NCBI GenBank assembly: GCA_964425215.1
Contig: CAYRLW010000072.1
Coordinates: 1-10,641 of the forward strand
Source of the DNA: CAYRLW01 sp964425215
GTDB taxonomy: Bacteria > Spirochaetota > Spirochaetia > Treponematales > Breznakiellaceae
Direction: 5' to 3'
DNA: 10,641 bases
Shown here: piece after piece, positions 8,296 through 10,641 of the stretch
Layout: each line of letters starts with the position of its first letter
How positions within the stretch are numbered: position 1 is the stretch's first letter
Notes under the pieces: model-generated
Database searches by the model: none
What the model was told of the DNA's origin: nothing
Seen by the model: the letters and a program-made list of their open reading frames with translations, nothing else
Position numbers and translations under genes: made by a program

Positions 8296-9436
8296 TGTTT
8301 GCTCCTTCTAGGATAAATTCGTTCGGCCACAGGGGCCCTGGAAAGGATCCCGCTCCATGGTTTCCCTGGGGAAGCCGAAAAGAGAGATCCAGCTCTATTT
8401 TTTTTGGTTCCTCGCCCTTCACAAGATCCAGCAGGAGCCGGGTGGCTTGGGCTCCCATGGCCCGATGGGGTTGTTCAATGCCGATTAGGCCGGTAGCCAC
8501 GTAAGGCGGGTCTAAACCAAAACGGGCGATATGGAGGTCCTTGCCGATCCGGAACCCCTGGTGGTAGAGAATCGCCGCGACCTTGTAGGCCAATCCTTCG
8601 GTGGAAACCAGGTACGCTTTGGGACTCCGATGCTCTTTCCGTATCGTCTCCAGGCCCTGAACAAGATCGGAAGAATCGGCCTTTCGCTCCCGCAACAGGA
8701 GTTCCATGGTCCGAAGCCCCAGCTCTTCCATAGCTTCCCGGTAGCCTTGTAATCGGTTTTTCAAGGAACTGGCGGCTAAATCAAAGCCCACAAAAACCAC
8801 CTCCCGGTACCAGGGGATATCGGGATGGGATGGTACCCTGTTGGCCAGCAGTTTCGTCGCCTCGTAGGCCGCGTCCCTATCCTTTTGAACCACCAAACCG
8901 TAGCCCTGGGCCAGGGGGTCAAATCCTTCGGGGTATCTATCGATGATCACCGTGGGAAGTCCACCGATGGCTTCGACCAGGTCCTCCGTACGGTAGGGCG
9001 TGCCGGAGAAGGGGGCGTAGGGGGCGACGATAAGACCGTCGATTCCTCGATACCGGAACGCCTCGATGGCGCGAAGTTCCTCGTCGGTTTGAAAGCGGCT
9101 CGTGGACAGGAGCAGGCGGATATTTTCGCCTTGCAGGACCCCCTCGATACCCCTGATTATTTCACCCATAAAACGTTCAAAAATATCGGGGAAAAGGACA
9201 CCGATGGTGCCGGTTCTTTTTTTATTCAGCGATCGGGCAAAAAAGTTGGCCCGCCACCCCAGCTGGTCGGCGGTGCTTCGGATAAGGGCTTCGGTTTTTT
9301 CAGAAATTCGGTACCGCTGGGCTTCTCCCCGAAGGACCGCCGAAACGGTGGTTCGGGAAAGACCGCAGGTTTGCGCCACCGTATCGATGGTGGGAGACTT
9401 GGTACGCCTCGTGTCAGCGGTCCCGGTTCGATCCAT
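8276..9436 (-). CDS. LacI-family transcriptional regulator
   Basis: A sugar-responsive DNA-binding regulator of 386 residues, first gene of the sugar operon. The N-terminal helix-turn-helix TIDTVAQTCGLSRTTVSAVL (16-35) is followed by the hinge-helix region ANFFARSLNKKRT, then a periplasmic-binding-protein-like effector domain starting GTIGVLFPD. The C-terminus is slightly long and ends in a polar tail whose codons overlap the isomerase start. The ATG at 9436 has AAGAGG eight bases ahead, and the HTH begins at the usual distance from it. The gene lies directly behind a promoter that carries a perfect palindrome, so negative autoregulation of the whole operon is likely. The effector is unknown; a sugar or sugar phosphate from the encoded pathway is the natural candidate. 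Confidence 0.95.
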   Translation of the reverse strand: MDRTGTADTRRTKSPTIDTVAQTCGLSRTTVSAVLRGEAQRYRISEKTEALIRSTADQLGWRANFFARSLNKKRTGTIGVLFPDIFERFMGEIIRGIEGVLQGENIRLLLSTSRFQTDEELRAIEAFRYRGIDGLIVAPYAPFSGTPYRTEDLVEAIGGLPTVIIDRYPEGFDPLAQGYGLVVQKDRDAAYEATKLLANRVPSHPDIPWYREVVFVGFDLAASSLKNRLQGYREAMEELGLRTMELLLRERKADSSDLVQGLETIRKEHRSPKAYLVSTEGLAYKVAAILYHQGFRIGKDLHIARFGLDPPYVATGLIGIEQPHRAMGAQATRLLLDLVKGEEPKKIELDLSFRLPQGNHGAGSFPGPLWPNEFILEGANNEEKRN

Positions 9437-9474
9437 GGTAAAAACCTCTTAAGGGCAATAGTTGTAAAAATCAG

Positions 9475-9496
9475 GTTGCTGTACTAGTACAGCAAC
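9475..9496. promoter_or_regulatory. Perfect 22-bp palindrome, candidate LacI-family operator
   Basis: A perfect 11+11 inverted repeat with half-site GTTGCTGTACT, centred between 9485 and 9486. It begins at the base next to the -10 box of the regulator promoter and covers the predicted transcription start, a classic repressor position. LacI-family operators are typically palindromes of this size, although a central CG is more common than the TA here. Read as RNA it could also fold into a nine-bp stem with a CTAG loop followed five bases later by five U, so a weak terminator role for thyX is possible too. Confidence 0.75.
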
Positions 9497-9525
9497 AGGA
9501 TAACATCGATTTCTTAAAAACGCAA
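9497..9525 (-). promoter_or_regulatory. Sigma70-like promoter of the LacI/sugar operon
   Basis: On the minus strand, a -35 box TTGCGT (9520-9525) is separated by exactly 17 bases from a -10 box TATCCT (9497-9502). Transcription would start near 9490, inside the palindrome and about 55 bases before the regulator ATG. No other promoter is obvious for the seven genes downstream. Confidence 0.6.
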
Positions 9526-9567
9526 CCGAAAAAACACTTTTATGGATCCGCTACCCGCGATAGACTT

Positions 9568-10428
9568 CTAGAGTTGCCGGCCCTTATGGAGTTTTTCTTC
9601 GAATCGTTCCAAAGCCTTACCCGATAGGACCGGGGTAGTCGTCGCCCCGGCTTCCTTGGTTTTTTCAGCAAGCCGCCGTTGTAATTCCGCCAATTCGTCG
9701 GCGGAAAAACGGACTCCCCCTAAAATGTGGGTTTCAAAGGAGGCGCAGGACCGGGGCGCCACCTTCCTGGTTATCTCTAAAAGCACCTGTGCGTAGGAAC
9801 GGATTTCCTTTTGGGCGTGGGGGTCCAGACGGAGTTGTAAAAAATGAAAGAGATTATGCAGATCGATTTGCCAGTACCATTCGGTATACAACGAAAGGGG
9901 CAGGTTGATTCGAGCTAATTCCCGGGCGATTCCCTGTTCTACCAGGTCGCTGTACTCCCCGTAGGCCCGCTTCTGCCCCTCCTCGAAACCACCACGGATT
10001 TCTTCCGCCAGTTCGGAGGGAAGGCGCTCGTCGGAGCGGCCCTGCTTGTTATCGGTACTTTGATACGCCACGTCCTCCGGAGCGGGGACGTAAAATTCGT
10101 CCTTCATGACCGAATACCGGCCGGAAATTTCGTTTAACCGAGCGGTCCGGTGTCGGATCCATTGGCGGGCCACAAAAATGGGCAGTTTGATGTGGAAGGT
10201 TAGGACCACCTGCTCAAAGGGCGAGGTGTGCTGATTCCGCAGTAGGTAATCGATAAGGGCCGCGTCTTCCCGGTAGGTTTTTGTCCCTTCGCCGTAGGAA
10301 ACCCGGGCCGATTGAACCACCCGGTCGTCGCCCCCTAAATAATCCACCAACCGGACAAACCCGTGATTAAGAACCGGGAATTCCTTATCCAAAATTTCTT
10401 CCGCCGCCGGTACCACACAATGGGCCAT
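9568..10428 (-). CDS. thyX: Flavin-dependent thymidylate synthase ThyX
   Basis: ThyX makes dTMP from dUMP using methylenetetrahydrofolate, FAD and NADPH, replacing ThyA. The diagnostic RHRx7S motif is intact at residues 92-102 within RHRTARLNEISGRYS, and the following EFYVPAPE matches the family. NLPLSLYTEWYWQIDLHNLFHFLQLR (in two parts, 175-200) and DPHAQKEIR (202-210) carry the expected dUMP-site region. The 286 residues exceed the roughly 220 of T. maritima ThyX, mainly through a charged C-terminal tail from about residue 235. The ATG at 10428 follows AAAGGAG at five bases. The gene is separated by 131 bases from the LacI operon and is probably a unit of its own. No thyA is in the window. 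Confidence 0.96.
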   Translation of the reverse strand: MAHCVVPAAEEILDKEFPVLNHGFVRLVDYLGGDDRVVQSARVSYGEGTKTYREDAALIDYLLRNQHTSPFEQVVLTFHIKLPIFVARQWIRHRTARLNEISGRYSVMKDEFYVPAPEDVAYQSTDNKQGRSDERLPSELAEEIRGGFEEGQKRAYGEYSDLVEQGIARELARINLPLSLYTEWYWQIDLHNLFHFLQLRLDPHAQKEIRSYAQVLLEITRKVAPRSCASFETHILGGVRFSADELAELQRRLAEKTKEAGATTTPVLSGKALERFEEKLHKGRQL

Positions 10429-10440
10429 AAAAGCTCCTTT

Positions 10441-10641
10441 TCCAATGTATCGGAATAGTCCGACAGGTTCCTGGGCTTTACCTTAGGGGGAATCGCGGAT
10501 CCTTTTCAAGTCCCCAATAGTGTCACGAAGATTAGGGAAAGCTTTCTCTGAGGTTCAGCGCGACCCATCATGCTAAAGCAAACTTAGGTAGATACCCGTA
10601 GGTAAGAGAACCGGCTAAGGGATCGTAGACCGCTTTCATCC
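10441..10641. other. Region upstream of thyX with no recognisable gene
   Basis: About 200 bases up to the window edge without a convincing gene. On the minus strand a 23-codon frame reads from ATG 10639 to a stop at 10568 (MKAVYDPLAG to FALA). It could be a tiny ORF or the tail of a gene beyond the window, but it has no visible support. A 16-base near-palindrome around AAAGCTTT lies at 10534-10549, and a small hairpin (TCGGA/TCCGA) at 10450-10463 in the thyX leader. I recognise no RNA family or transposase here. Confidence 0.4.
10480..10509 (-). promoter_or_regulatory. Possible thyX promoter
   Basis: On the minus strand TTGAAA (10504-10509) is followed after 18 bases by TAAGGT (10480-10485), about 50 bases upstream of the thyX start codon. 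The -35 is good but the -10 matches only three of six consensus bases, so this is a weak candidate. Confidence 0.3.

Noticed and set aside
8825..9487. 220-codon plus-strand open frame
   Set aside because: It is antisense to the LacI-family gene and its promoter, with no family resemblance of its own.
9526..9567. Intrinsic terminator directly after thyX
   Set aside because: There is a T tract (TTTTTT on the minus strand) but the only pairing before it is AAAA/TTTT, with no GC-rich stem.
10568..10639. tmRNA-like tag ending in ALA on the minus strand
   Set aside because: The ending FALA-stop recalls proteolysis tags, but there is no tRNA-like 3' end with a T-loop and CCA, and a tmRNA of normal size would run into thyX.

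Overview
The window holds eight protein genes, all on the minus strand. They are packed almost end to end with short overlaps, so the direction of reading is from high to low coordinates. It looks like an ordinary chromosomal segment of a fairly GC-rich bacterium. The gene set (flavin-dependent thymidylate synthase, AddAB-type recombination enzymes, LacI-controlled sugar genes) and the general look of the proteins would fit a spirochaete of the Treponema/Spirochaeta group. That taxonomic guess is inference only. I see no CRISPR array, tRNA, rRNA or clear mobile element.

Reading downstream: about 200 bases with no recognisable gene (10441-10641) lead into thyX (9568-10428). A 131-base intergenic region follows, with a good sigma70-like promoter and a perfect 22-bp palindrome placed where transcription would start. 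This drives a LacI-family regulator (8276-9436). Next come a D-lyxose/D-mannose-type isomerase (7615-8295), a PfkB-fold sugar kinase (6416-7618) and a mannitol-1-phosphate 5-dehydrogenase homologue (5214-6419). These four genes overlap by 20, 4 and 4 bases and look like one autoregulated sugar operon. A plausible route is isomerisation of an aldose (mannose or lyxose) to a ketose, phosphorylation, and interconversion of fructose 6-phosphate with mannitol 1-phosphate. The true substrate is not shown by the sequence.

The same overlapping arrangement continues without a break into housekeeping genes. These are a cytoplasmic cyclophilin (4736-5239), an AddB-like iron-sulfur PD-(D/E)XK nuclease (1774-4724) and the start of an AddA-like UvrD-family helicase (1-1777, running off the window).

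The AddB-like gene is interrupted by 100 N. The 55 bases on each side of the Ns are identical, and removing one copy plus the Ns restores one open frame of 931 codons. The gap is therefore almost certainly a scaffolding artefact between two contigs that really overlap, and the gene is intact. I found no convincing new system. The points most worth following are the operator/promoter, the sugar cassette of unknown substrate, and its physical coupling to addBA.
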